From the NCBI GenBank assembly GCA_025890175.1, contig JANPYM010000009.1:1967359-2031358 (forward strand): DNA of 64,000 nt, in the 5' to 3' direction. This document shows positions 10,458 to 21,600 of this stretch, piece after piece. Under the pieces are notes generated by a model. It saw only the letters and a list, made by a program, of their open reading frames with translations, did not search any database and was not told where the DNA came from. The position numbers and the translations under genes were made by a program. Positions within the stretch are counted from its first letter, which is position 1. Each line of letters begins with the position of its first letter. This DNA is from Ciborinia camelliae. Its lineage: Eukaryota > Ascomycota > Leotiomycetes > Helotiales > Sclerotiniaceae.

Positions 10458-11229
10458 ATGGTGAACTTATTACAGCGGATGGCGAAGCTGAACGCTGTAA
10501 GTGCTCTTTTATACCTCCCGCCATGGTCGCAAATGCTAATACAATTCGCAATATAGAAGGTAATGAAATCCCCATGATGGTATTTACCCTACGAAGATTC
10601 GAAATTGACTTTCCTACTTCTGCTCAGTTACTCGGCATACGATTAGGACCCGGTGCAGCAATTCTCCCACCAGAAGTGACAAAAATACAATTGGACTTTG
10701 CCTATGGATCAGCTGGACATCTCGGTCCACGGTATACACCCCCCATCTACTCTCCCCTCCCTATCCTTCGCGTCAAGCTCCTCAGCTAACCCTCCTCCTC
10801 ACCTCCAGCCATTTCTGGCGCAACTGTCTCCCCCGCCTCAAATACCACAACCCCGCGGTCCCCATGACCGTCAACCGAGTCACCGACACCTCCGTCGACG
10901 CAACCCTAACCATCCACTTCACGACCCCCTCCCCAACAGCCGGCACTCCAACTCCATCCACATCCACATCCAAAACCTACACCAAAACCATCGACTGCAA
11001 GCACCGCTCCGACAATGACATCCTCTTCGACCTAATGGACCTAACCAAAGCGCAAAAAGTGCTACCCACGCCCGCCGAAAAGCAGATGAAGAAAGATCTC
11101 GCGGCGCGCGAACTAAAGAGCCGACAAGATTCCCTGCTGAGCGCCGCCGTGAACGAGAAGATCCGGGCCGAGAAGGCGATTTTGGATCAGGCCAGAGGTG
11201 AAGTGGCGGCGGCGTCGGCCGAGACGTAG
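10458..11229 (+). CDS. MRP49: Mitochondrial large ribosomal subunit protein mL61 (MRP49)
   Basis: Fungal mitoribosomal large-subunit protein of the L51/S25/CI-B8 thioredoxin-like fold. Exons are 10458-10496 (MVNLLQRMAKLNA), 10628-10731 and 10809-11229, with introns of 131 and 77 bp, giving 187 residues. The join LNA|LLGIRLGPGAA and the block SAGHLGPRHFWRNCLPRLKYHNP are diagnostic; the fold's conserved fxRxxLPxLxfhNP stretch is intact. The sequence between 10497 and 10627 is open in one frame and can be mistaken for coding, but using it breaks the frame with the conserved first exon. The C-terminal extension is Lys/Ala/Glu-rich and helical. It shares its upstream region with GEP3. Confidence 0.9.
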
Positions 11230-11902
11230 AGAGAGGGGATGTCTGTCAGTCATCGATGGTTATGGGGTGTAGAAATATGTTGTATATATACCAGGCGTTG
11301 AGGAGGAAATACTCACACAAATGATGGGAAAACGAAAACGAATACATGAATGAATGTATTTGGCAAAAGGTCCCGGTGCTTGCTCTCGACATGAGAAAAA
11401 AACGAGCGGAAATTGGTATGTGTAGAAGAAGACGGACTTCAAATGTTCTCTCACAAGTGAGGCCAAAATGAAAAAAGACTGTAAATGAAGAGGAAAAATA
11501 ATCACTTCTCAAATAGTCATGTCATATCACAAGAAAGCCATGCGATATGAGCCATTTTGAATGTTCTATTCTGCAGAATGTAATGAACCAATCTCTGTAT
11601 GAAGTGGTCTTGATCATAGACAGCATGGACACACGCACATCGAACGAGAGAAATGATACAGTATACATTACATTCACAATCATAAACGAAAAAAAAAGAC
11701 ATACTATTATCTCGTCTCATCTAAGCTCGATGAATGACCGACCCTGCTTCCTATGTAAAAGGCATACAATCTTGCCAGTGCCAATGCCAGTACCACGACC
11801 AAGACCAAGACCAAGAACCAATTCCCATTCCAAAACCCACACGCATCGACTCAATTGTCCCGTCCCTTCCTATACGACAACCGAGATGCAACGCCAATAC
11901 CA

Positions 11903-11904
<2 letters not shown>

Positions 11905-11937
<33 letters not shown>
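11905..11937. repeat. ACCGAC hexanucleotide microsatellite
   Basis: Five consecutive near-perfect units of ACCGAC in non-coding DNA downstream of mL61. Confidence 0.85.
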
Positions 11938-12010
11938 CAAACCCACAGGGCGCCCTCCACACCGCTGAATACAAAATAAAAAAAAGACGCCCGCCCTGCA
12001 CCAAACATAA

Positions 12011-12036
12011 CCATCACCATCACCATCACCATCACC
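12011..12036. repeat. CCATCA hexanucleotide microsatellite
   Basis: Four perfect CCATCA units plus a partial one in the same convergent spacer. Confidence 0.85.
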
Positions 12037-12139
12037 GGCGATTCTATCTAACATGTTTCCTCTCTCTTTCGACTCGCATCATTGTGCATCCATACACCGA
12101 CTCCAACCCCCATCTCCCACATCAGCCCAACCAATCCAC

Positions 12140-15100
12140 TCACTTCAACCCAAACCCCTCACTCTCATGAACCGCCCTCCAAAGTTTCCCCTCCAACTTC
12201 TCTCTCGACGCATAGCGCCACAAACTCAACATATTAAAGCAGGTCCTCGCCACCGGAAACCTCTCACTATCATCTCCCAGACAACTCAATTTGATAACCA
12301 AACTCGTGGCGCCCATGGCCGGAATACAAGAACTGCCTGTGATAAAGCTCAAAAGTTTTCTCTGATCCTTCGGATCCGCTCTTTGGAAGGATTCCCAAAA
12401 CCACTGGATGACGGGTTCGCGTTCGGCTGCATTGGGTGCGCCCCAATTGTCGCATACGGATACGGCACGCAGAGAAGTGATGTCGAGGGGTTCGTCGGAT
12501 CCCCGGATCAAAAGTTCGATTTCTTCGGGCCGGAAGAGTGATAATGCGTTTCCTCCACAGACCGTAAAGAATCCCCGTTTAAAAGGTTCGAATTGTCGAG
12601 CCACGGCATTGTCTAAAAGATACCGTACGTACAGGTCTACAAACTCTCGTCGGTTGGCATTCGTGACTGGTTTCTTGCCACCGTCAGGACAGAGAGGCAC
12701 TTGTATCGTTTGTCCGTAGCGATCAACATCTGCTACAAAATCCCGACAGAAGGTAGCCTCAACATCCCCATCGAATTCGAGGAGTTGTCTCAGACCATGA
12801 GCTAGAGCCGGCCGATATTCGCTTAGATCTTCTAGTGAATACGACATAGAGGGTTTCGCATGCGATGTTGCACCAGGCGCTGCAGCAGGGGCAGAAGCAA
12901 GCAATTTTCGAAATGCAAAAGGGGGAAGCGCCACATCAAGAATAGTCGAATTGTAGATGGCCAAACCAAGTACAACCCCGACAAGAAAGTATTGATCGGT
13001 TGTCTCAAAGCTATTAGGGTTGAAGTAGCAGAAATGAGAGTCCTCATCGTATGAGAACATGCCTAATTACTGTTAATTGCCATTTCGGATTACATCAGGC
13101 TGAGGAGAATACATACCATGATCAGGATTAAAGACATCCCTCACCAGCAGAAGAAACCATTCTTTCCTCAATCCACCGGCATCAATACCCTCTTCGCCCC
13201 TAAATTCTATCCTCAATCCTTTCTTGATTTCCTCACCACCAGTCCCCACAACCTCACTAACCCCTTTCAAGCTATCCTCAACCAAACACTCTCGTCTGAC
13301 TTTCAAAAGAAGATACTGATTGACATTTTTACGTGTCATGATACTATTAAAGAACGCTTCTCTCGCCTTCACTTCCATTTGACGACGAGCATCATGCTCC
13401 ATGATTTGAATCTTTGCCCAAATGCTAAGGAAAAATGGATATTGGCAAAAGGCAAATTTACTACGTTTACCTTCCCAAGCTTCAAAATCCGCGACTAGAT
13501 CGGAATAATCCAGTAAGGTGTTGTAAAAATGGCTTGTCGGTAACATCTGTCCATGCGCAGCCAGAGCTCTAATGGGAGTTCCTATACTATGCTCCGTACT
13601 TTTTGACTGATGGTCGGCTGGCGATTGAACGCTACTTATTAACTTGCCCTTTCTATGTAGCCCACTATTGTTGGCCGAGAAAAGAAGTGCCATCACTCTA
13701 GCAGCTGCCTTAATTTGCCAATCATCACTATATACTACGGCCTTCAGCTTCGTCTCCTTTTTCTTACTGGTACTCTGTCCAGCTTGAAGAGCCGCATGAA
13801 AAGCCGCAACATTATTATGAGATGCAGAAGCACTAATTTGAGGAATCAACCCAGAGGTCATATCGGGTTTACCGACCTCGCGAGGCTTCCCATGTTGCCT
13901 AGTAAGCCTGTAAGTGACAAAGCTGCCAACCAATTCTGTGGTGCGCTGAAAATGACCTTCTGGATACCTGGCGAACCATGAAACTATATGATGGTGACAT
14001 TCATTCGGAGTATTTGATAGTAATCCCACAATTCGCTTGATAATTCCCGAGTGTTGACCAGATGCTCCTTTTGTCGCATTTGGCGGTGGTTTGGAAGAAG
14101 GCAGGTGTCCTCTAGCTTTGGGAAGATTGAAATCACCCGCTTCGGGTCTCTGATCATTCGGCGGCACCCTTGATCCTGTATTTCTGGATGGCGCACTGCT
14201 TCCAGGGTACAGGAGAGGATTAGCTAGGATAATCAAAAGAAAGCGAAGATTATCAGGTTCTTTCAGAGGACGTCCGGGACGTTTCAATAGGCCCTCTGTA
14301 GCCTTCAATAAAGTTCTCTGAAGATGTGATTGGGCCTCCGTGATCGTATCCTCAATCTCAACAAGCTCTCCATCAGTGGGGGCTTGCAAAACTGGGCTGG
14401 ATCGACGTGATATCAAGTCCTCTAGTTTGCGATGCCAAATCCTTCCCGGATTCGATACAATGTGATACCATTCATTGAGGTCAGGCCAGTCGATACGAGG
14501 CGATTTAACTGTGGTGAGATCGCAGTGAGGATTCGTACGTATTGTGTCTCCAGGCCTCTGAGCACGGTTCTTCTCGGGGGTTTCTTTCTGGTTTCCAGTC
14601 CACCAAGAGCCATTCTCCGCAATATCTCCCAACATCAACATTCTAGGATCGAGTTCTTCCAGAGGAGTCTCTGATTGTGGGTCATTTTCGTCTGGAATGG
14701 TGGCCATGAAAGTCTTCAAACCGCTCTGACTTCCTCCTTTAGGGTTGGGATTTTGCCGCGTAGTACTGAATGAAGTATTGATACAATCGAATTGGCTAAA
14801 CGATGCTATAATATATTCTTCCAAAGGTCGAAAGAGATTTTTGGCAACATTGTCTTGTTTTCCGTGCATAGTTTCATCGAATTTGCTTGGCGGATTTGGA
14901 GGACTTCTACTTGGCTGTGGAATAGCTAACGGTCTAACGTAGGTACCAGAGCCCATTCGATCACGTTTTTCCATATGGGTGCCAAGAAAACTTCCAGGGG
15001 ATGAAGTTGAGTACGGTATCGAGCGCGGTCCTGGTTGTTTGTGAATGTCCATGCCAGGGCGATCTCCAGGCGTTTTCCCGTGTCCAGGAGGGGGAGGTCT

Positions 15101-15953
15101 AATAGGAACTGCTTGTGAACCTGGTGGATTTGTGAAATTTCTAGACTCGTATTCTTGTGGGGATTCCGTAATCGCAAATGTAGGTGATCGTGGCGAAGTT
15201 GACAATATATTCGAGGCATCGGTTTCGTCGTGCTTTAGTCGATTGATCAGGTAGGTAGTTATACATCTTTCCGCCAGTCTCCGAGTTTTCTCAACAGATA
15301 ACGGCGCAACTATAAAAGTCAGAGATGCACCCTTCAATAACTTATCCCGCTCCCTACATACCTCTAGAAACTTGAGGTTTATTCAACCCTGGGAAAGTCG
15401 TAGACTTCCCCCCTCCAGGCAGTTTGCGCCCATCGTTCGGAGCCGGTATATATGGTTGAAGATCATTCACCGTCGTACAAACTTTGCATCTAAACACATC
15501 GAGTTCTTTCGGCCAACTCACGCTCGCATTGCAAGTCATACACTTTCCCGTCAAGAAATCCTTATCTGGCACTCTCGAGGACCTGCCCCCTGTATTCTTT
15601 TCCGGCGATACATCGTCATCATCATCATCATCAAAAAAGCCAACGCCAGGAGGTGCCGGCGCACTCCCCTTCTTCTTGCTGTTAAATAGCGATGGAAAGG
15701 GATGGCTCATAGATCTCCCATGGCTCGAAGTCGGTTTGGAGGAACTCGAACCCGAGGGACCTGGTCGACTCTGCTGAGCACCCGTAATTAAAGTTGGAAT
15801 ACCATAAGCATTATCCAAGATATCCGCCTCTGTAATCCTAGCTCTCCCTCGATTTTTCGACGGCGATTCTGGTGCTGGGCCAACTGTAGCAATGCTCGAG
15901 CTAGATTCAACCCGCGGGTTCGAATTGAGTAGGCGACTAGACCAAGGTGCCAT
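12140..15953 (-). CDS. HECT-type E3 ubiquitin ligase, HUL4-like
   Basis: Ubiquitin ligase that takes ubiquitin from an E2 onto a catalytic cysteine before passing it to substrate. Exons 15362-15953, 13117-15309 and 12140-13062, with introns of 52 and 54 bp, give 1235 residues. Near the N-terminus a four-cysteine zinc ribbon (C138, C141, C156, C159; CMTC...CKVC) follows a Ser/Pro-rich disordered stretch. The C-terminal 370 or so residues are the HECT domain: FRGEEGIDAGGLRKEWF, then DQYFLVGVVLGLAIYN, and the catalytic Cys at about 1203 in ARTCFNMLSLWRY. The zinc ribbon plus HECT layout resembles yeast Hul4 and its filamentous relatives, involved in nuclear quality control; that assignment is from memory. 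The very last residues after the active site are family-typical. Confidence 0.9.
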
Positions 15954-16941
15954 TTTATATTTTCAAACTGTCTGCGAAGTGCAGGCGTTCTAGTTTGACC
16001 ATCGGGTCCTCCAAAAGTATCTGCGAGTTGTTTGCGATGTTGCGATGTTGTGTTAGGGCAGCAGTGCAATGCAGTTCCCTTCTCGTGTATATCCAAGCTT
16101 TCTTTTGTTTTCGTAATCGATAGTCCGTCCGTTCGTGCTTGAGTTTTAGGGGGGGAAAGGTCGTAAGTTCTTTCCTAAAACTTCCTTTTACGAATCAGCA
16201 TATAATTATTAGTGAATGTTAAATTATATTTTCGACCTTCGCTCCGAAAGGGGGGTTCTCTCACAACGCACATGGATTGTTTATTTACCATTGTCGTATA
16301 GTCGTATAAACATATACTGTAATCTTGCAGGTTTATCTCAGTACATGTTGAGATTGATATGTACCTAGTTATCCCCACAGAAATGCGTGGGTTTGATGGA
16401 CTAATTTATGCATAATTGGGGGTTTGAATGTCTCTGTTCGTTTCATGAAACCCATGAACATTATCATTCGTAGGAATGATTTAAAAGCGGAAGCGCTATT
16501 GCTTTGCCAAGAAAAGAGAAATCTTCCTAGTTCATAAGAAGAAAGAGAGGAAGAATGAATACGAGGCATGTTGATTTGAGGTTTGTGTTGGTTGTGTTAG
16601 ATCTACCGTAGTTTGTGAGATTTTAAAATTTGTTATGAAATACAGATGGGGAGGCGAGATGATATGCAGTAAAATAATCCCGTCTTGGCTGCTAACATTT
16701 CAGAATTGACGTGAAAGTTGATCAACAACGTATTCGCATTTTCACTTGTCACAGAACAAGGTATCCAGGAGGCCATGATACTTTCACATTGTGGAAGATT
16801 CGTAAATTCATAAAAGTTTTGGGTATGATGGAAAAGCAATGCATTTTTGCATTAACTACCAGTGCGCCATTAGGCCATAAAACAATCCATACATCCCACT
16901 GCCGAAGCAAGCAACAACACGCAACCAGCCCCTGATTACAT
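15954..16941. other. HECT-eL15 intergenic region
   Basis: About 1 kb between two minus-strand genes, holding the HECT promoter and the eL15 3' UTR. Only short frames without protein character were seen. Confidence 0.5.
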
Positions 16942-17793
16942 CTATCTGTATCTTTGCAAGTTGAGGGTGTTGTGCTTCTTCCAGGTCTTTCTGCGGCCAG
17001 CGGTGGTCTTGTTGAATCCGTGACCCTTTCCGAGACCACGGGACTTCTTTCCGGTGGCAGTCAATCCACGAGATTCGCGGTGCTTGTGGACTGGGTTGAC
17101 GATCCAGTTGATACGGGGATCGCGGCGGATGGCCTTGTGTTGAGGGTCAACGAGGATGATCTCGAAGTACTTGTAGGTGGAGTCTTGGTTGATCCAGTAT
17201 GAGTTCAAGACTCTCAAGTTGGCGCAACGACGACCGACACGCTCCTCAGCAGTGGACTTGAGGGATCTTTGGTACTTAAGTTGGTTAACACCCTGGTTGG
17301 TTGGCTTTCCTGTAATGCGAAAATTTTGTTAGTAAATCCGAAACATCTTCACGAAACCATTTTCCACCCATCCCAACGGAATAGAGACACAACATACCGT
17401 AGGTGGCACCCTTTGGAACTGGGCGCTTGCGACCACCACGACGAACACGGACACGGTAGATAACGTATCCTTGCTTGGCCTTGTAACCGAGACGGCGGGC
17501 CTTGTCTGGACGAGATGGGCGGGAAGCACGGTGGACGACGTTCAATTGTCGGAGCTATATTATGCACTCTCAGCTAAGTTCAACGAGTGTATAGCAGAGA
17601 CATCAAAGATGTCCACAATATTCCAATTTGCTTGTCCGAGGACCAAATTTTCGAATAATTGAAGCCGATCGAGGATCGTCTCTTGGGGTCGTAGTTTTTA
17701 TCTTACCTCCCAGCATCGTACACGGAGAAGGAATCGAAGCACATCAGATTGCTTCTTCTTCTGGATTTCCTCGAGATATTTAAGAGCACCCAT
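16942..17793 (-). CDS. RPL15: 60S ribosomal protein eL15
   Basis: Structural protein of the cytosolic large ribosomal subunit, buried deep in rRNA. Exons 17707-17793, 17398-17554 and 16942-17309, with introns of 152 and 88 bp, give 203 residues, the usual length. The sequence is almost invariant across eukaryotes: [77 protein letters not shown] and the basic C-terminus ending NTLNLQRYR. The last motif differs from the more common SLWRYR ending, a small oddity. Clustered introns near the start codon are common in highly expressed fungal ribosomal protein genes. Confidence 0.97.
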
Positions 17794-18667
17794 CTGTTTG
17801 GAGAATATCTCATGTTAGTATTGGCCCTCTGAAAAAAGACCAAACCGCGGTAAAGGTCGGAAGAAAATTCGAAAAAAGACACCCAATTCAGATCAACATC
17901 TGCAATTCTAGAAACTCGTTCCTCATCGCAAATGCCCAATCGAAAGTATATCTTCGTAAGAATTCGATTTACTGACCTTGATTGATTTTGGGAGTTGTCG
18001 GTGGCTCGGGAGTTGTCGATTGTCGTTGGTCGTAGAGTGGAAGAAAAGTTCGAGGTGATTTTCAAAAATCACTTCGTGCGGGAGGAATAATTTTAGCGCG
18101 TTCGGGTAAGTTTATGCCTTTATTATTAGGCACCTATCAACAATTTCTCCACCTGCATTTTTTTTGACCTCACTCACCTGGGAAATTTCTACAATGATGC
18201 CGGGCATCATTCATCAAATAATTATAAAATCATTTCTTCAACTCATAGTCCAGAAGTTTAACGAGAAAGATGTTGATGACATAGTGTAGTCCTCAAATTA
18301 TCCATCTCTCTCAAAATTATCTCACATTTTCTGCTCATCTCATACTTTGAGACGAGAGCCTATTAGGCCTTTGGCAATATGCAACCCAAAAGATTCGAGT
18401 CTACGGCAGCATCAGATGATATTGATGATGTGTTTCAGCAATGTTCTGAGGACGGGAGTAATTGTATGGTATATTATATTGCGATGAAGTTTCTTTTATA
18501 GCTAGTATTAACGTCTTAAAAGACGGTGGAAGATAGATAGTATGATAGTACAGCTAGGTTGTACCAATAGCTAATATAGCGAAGTTTGAAAATAAAATAA
18601 AACAACAAACGAAATCCCTTAACAAGTCCTGTTTCCTCTCTGTGATCTTCTCTCTGCTCATCACCAT
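17794..18667. other. Intergenic region upstream of eL15
   Basis: About 870 bp containing the eL15 promoter/5' UTR and the 3' UTR of the next minus-strand gene. It includes an 8-bp-arm palindrome (18194-18210, ATGATGCC-G-GGCATCAT) and a 40-codon plus-strand ORF (18379-18501) listed separately. Nothing else is supported. Confidence 0.5.
18379..18501 (+). CDS. Possible 40-residue small ORF
   Basis: An ATG-initiated plus-strand frame of 41 codons has unusually protein-like composition for this AT-rich spacer (STAASDDIDDVFQQCSEDG), then a hydrophobic C-terminus. It could be a microprotein, the first exon of an unmodelled gene, or chance. No homology is claimed. Confidence 0.2.
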   Translation: MQPKRFESTAASDDIDDVFQQCSEDGSNCMVYYIAMKFLL

Positions 18668-19836
18668 TCAAGCACCTCTCTCAAAAGCCTTAAGCAACTT
18701 CCTATTCGCCCTATCATGTTTCTTCGCCTCCTTGCCCCAACCAATCGCATCCCCCCCATCAACAACCGGGTAGAATTTCTTCTGGACTTCAATCTCATCA
18801 AAGTCCATGATATCCGGCTTCGAAGCATTCATAACACACTCGAATTTATTGATTCCGACCGTCTTTCCCAGCTCAAGCATCTTGGCAATATGTTCATCCT
18901 CTTTACCCCATTCATTCCCAAGTAATCCGTTAAAGTCCTTCGCGACATTCTTTTCAGCAAGCTTGTCGAAGTGAGAAATTACTTCCAAAGCCTTTGTAAT
19001 AAGGTGTTGTCCCTTTTTATGCGTCAAGGAGAAATCATTCACGTCATTCTCATGCTTCGCATCCACTTTCTTGACTCTGAATGGCCCCGACAACGCATAA
19101 GAGGCTTGAAACTCCTCCAAGAACTTCTTATCCTCGACCAAACTATTTCAATCAGTAGGCAGATACACCATTTCCAAGAAAAAGAATGTATACTCACGCC
19201 TCATTCTCAAACTCCCCCACCAACTTCCTAACCCCCTCTGCATCCCTCTCCACACCCTTCACAAACTTCTCCATAAACTGCGCTTTCGCTCTCTCCGCAC
19301 TCTTCTTTTTCCTCCTCTCAAGATTGTCGAGTTCTAGGAATTCACTTTGAATCAAACGCATCAGTATCCAGTTTTCCATCAAAAGCAAACGCAATCAAAG
19401 TAAAACCAAGAGTACTCGCTCAATAAACAAACATACTTGCTCTCGTCTCGTCCCGGATCCTCACCATATTCATCCTCATCTTCATCTTTCCCCAACTCTC
19501 TCAGTTCCCTCACACTAACCCGAACAGGCTCCGACATTCTTGCTTGCTTCTTCTCCTTCTCCTTCCCCTTCCCCTTCCCATCTCTCTTCACCTTTTTCTC
19601 ATCATCATACCCATCCACAACACCATCCCCATCCTCATCCTCCCCATCCTCCTCCCCATCCAATCCGTCCAATCCACCCAACTCATATTTCCTCGCCTTA
19701 AACCTAGAATTCGGCAAGTCGCCTTTCGCGTCTCAAAAAACCCCACGTTAGAAAAAGATACCCAGACCAAAAACAATCATGCAATACCCCTCATGGACGA
19801 CTTACCCTCAGATTTGCGTTTTGGTTTGCTGACCAT
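18668..19836 (-). CDS. Charged conserved-looking protein of unknown function
   Basis: I do not recognise the family. Four exons, 19806-19836, 19437-19722, 19198-19344 and 18668-19142, join in phase to 312 residues, and each junction has a usable GTAAGT/GTATGT/GTGAGT donor. The first exon encodes MVSKPKRKSEG and joins to DLPNSRFKARKYELGG. A highly acidic stretch (DGEEDGEDEDGDGVVDGYDDE) is followed by a Lys-rich one. The C-terminal half is helical with conserved-looking blocks: NLERRKKKSAERAKAQFMEK, FLEEFQASYALSGPFRVKK and DFDEIEVQKKFYPVVDGGDA. Alternating acidic and basic tracts suggest a nuclear or nucleolar protein; that is an inference from composition only. Confidence 0.8.
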
Positions 19837-21600
19837 GATTGATATTTGCTATGAAAACTGTGGATGAATGATCGAATCGATGAATAGGTATTTGAAGAAG
19901 AATCGGTATCGGGACGAATGATCAATGACAAATCAACTCTTAAGATTCCTCAAAATCAAAATCAAATCCTCTCTCTCTCCATAAAATTGAAGGTGAAAAT
20001 TGGTCGAGGAAAGTGAAGTGAAGTGAAGTGAGTGAGAGCAGACTAGCAAAAGCAAAGCAAACCAAACCAAACACGCGCCACAAAAGGAAGGAACCACCCA
20101 CCTCGTTCCTTCCTTCATTAGGTAGGTTCTTTCCCCTCTCACCACAACCACAACCACAACCATAATCACCATAATCACCACAACCACTATCAACAAAAAA
20201 AAGCGACAAAACCCCCCCCCCAGCAGGCCCCCCCTCCCTACCTAAGAAGAAGAGAAGCGAAGAGAAGAGAAGAGAAAAAACAAGAAAAAATAAGAAACCC
20301 CACACCATAGAGTTATTTATTACAGGAGGACCTGTATCGGACCGGACCGTCTCCCTCCATCCAGTATCATACTAGATAGGTAGATAGGTATTTAAAATCT
20401 ATACACCACAAAGTTATGGTATACATATATATACATACATAGTACATACATAGTACATACTCTACTTTTCAATTCTAATATATATTTATTGATAAAGACA
20501 AAAACAAAGAAAGTACGATGAAGTACGATGCCGTAGGTATTTAAGATTTTATAATATAGAAAGAGTACGTGGGTTTCAGGAGTCCGAGTTTGATATGGGG
20601 GCTGTTGGTAATCTCATAGATTTCGATTGCATCTACTACACACCACATACACAGTGTCACATCACAAATCAAACAGTACACATCAGAAATAGCAAACCAG
20701 TGTATGAATTGTCATTTCCGCTACCGAATCCCCATCCATATCCCCTATGCCTATAAACATGCATCAAATAGGATTCCATTCCATCCGCGATTCGATTCCC
20801 AACGGACTTAAAATCGCAGCAGAAGAGAAACACAAAAGAAAAGGCAACAATCTGGAAGGTACGAAGTCAGAAAGAGAAAAAAAAACATGCATCCATCCAT
20901 TATCCTTTGCAAATTTACCCAATTTCTTTTTCCCCACTTGACACCGCCGGATTTTGAAAGATCTATCTATCAATGGAGTTCTTGAAACTTGTTTTTTCGT
21001 GAAGTCGTGGTAACGCGTCAAGCTGCCGCAATCGAAAGACGCTAAGGTGTAGTTTCCCAAACCAACTGAGAACAAAAAGAGTATCGACGAAGAGAAGAAG
21101 AAAAGAAAACTATGTCCAGTATGCTGTGTACGAATCCTATGCCTGTCTCCGATTATGTAGTAAATCCAGAAGAATCCCGAGGTCTGAATGAATCCTTCTC
21201 AATTATCCTCTATGATCAAGTTGCAAAGAAAATGTAGTGGTTTCGAAGAGGTCGTCCTAGTATGTCTTCATAGTTCCTGGCCCATAAAAACAATGCACCA
21301 TTTCGTGCAACACAATGTGAAAATAAAACAAACGAATGTGTAGTAGATGAGCATGTTCGTCGAGAACATGCAAGAAATTAGGAACAGGGCCGATGGGGAA
21401 GGGCATCTGTGGTATATTACAAAAGCAAAATGTATCTAGTCTCCAGTTCTGTAGGAGTGTCCCGGTTGGTAACTCGCCTTCTGGAAATGAAAAGGGGTAT
21501 CAAAACCAGAGGCGAAGTTTAGTGATTCTTATGGAATTTCTCGCGGTTTTCCAAAAGAACAAAGTCAAGAACATGCGTATGGTATGATCGAAAGATAAAC
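19837..21600. other. Intergenic region, simple-sequence rich
   Basis: About 1.76 kb between two minus-strand genes. It holds AACCAC repeats near 20140-20175, C-runs and AG-rich tracts (20210-20280), TATACATA-type AT repeats (20400-20460) and probably the long 3' UTR of the PSP1-domain gene. No gene is supported. Confidence 0.55.

Larger units (their letters stand above)
11230..12139. other. Convergent intergenic region rich in simple repeats
   Basis: About 900 bp between convergent mL61 and the HECT ligase gene. It contains CCAAGA-like, ACCGAC and CCATCA tandem repeats in its second half. Open frames on both strands here are low-complexity translations (poly-His, Thr-Asp) of those repeats. 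It probably holds the two 3' UTRs. Confidence 0.6.

Noticed and set aside
10241..10789. 182-codon plus-strand frame across the mL61 start
   Set aside because: It runs through the bidirectional promoter and the first intron; the true mL61 start and LNA|LLGIRLG junction use different exons.
11547..12170. 207-codon frame with poly-His and Thr-Asp-Thr repeats
   Set aside because: Composition is the direct translation of ACCGAC and CCATCA microsatellites in a convergent spacer.
19437..19751. Ser/Pro-rich plus-strand frame
   Set aside because: Antisense shadow of the acidic exon of the 312-residue unknown protein.
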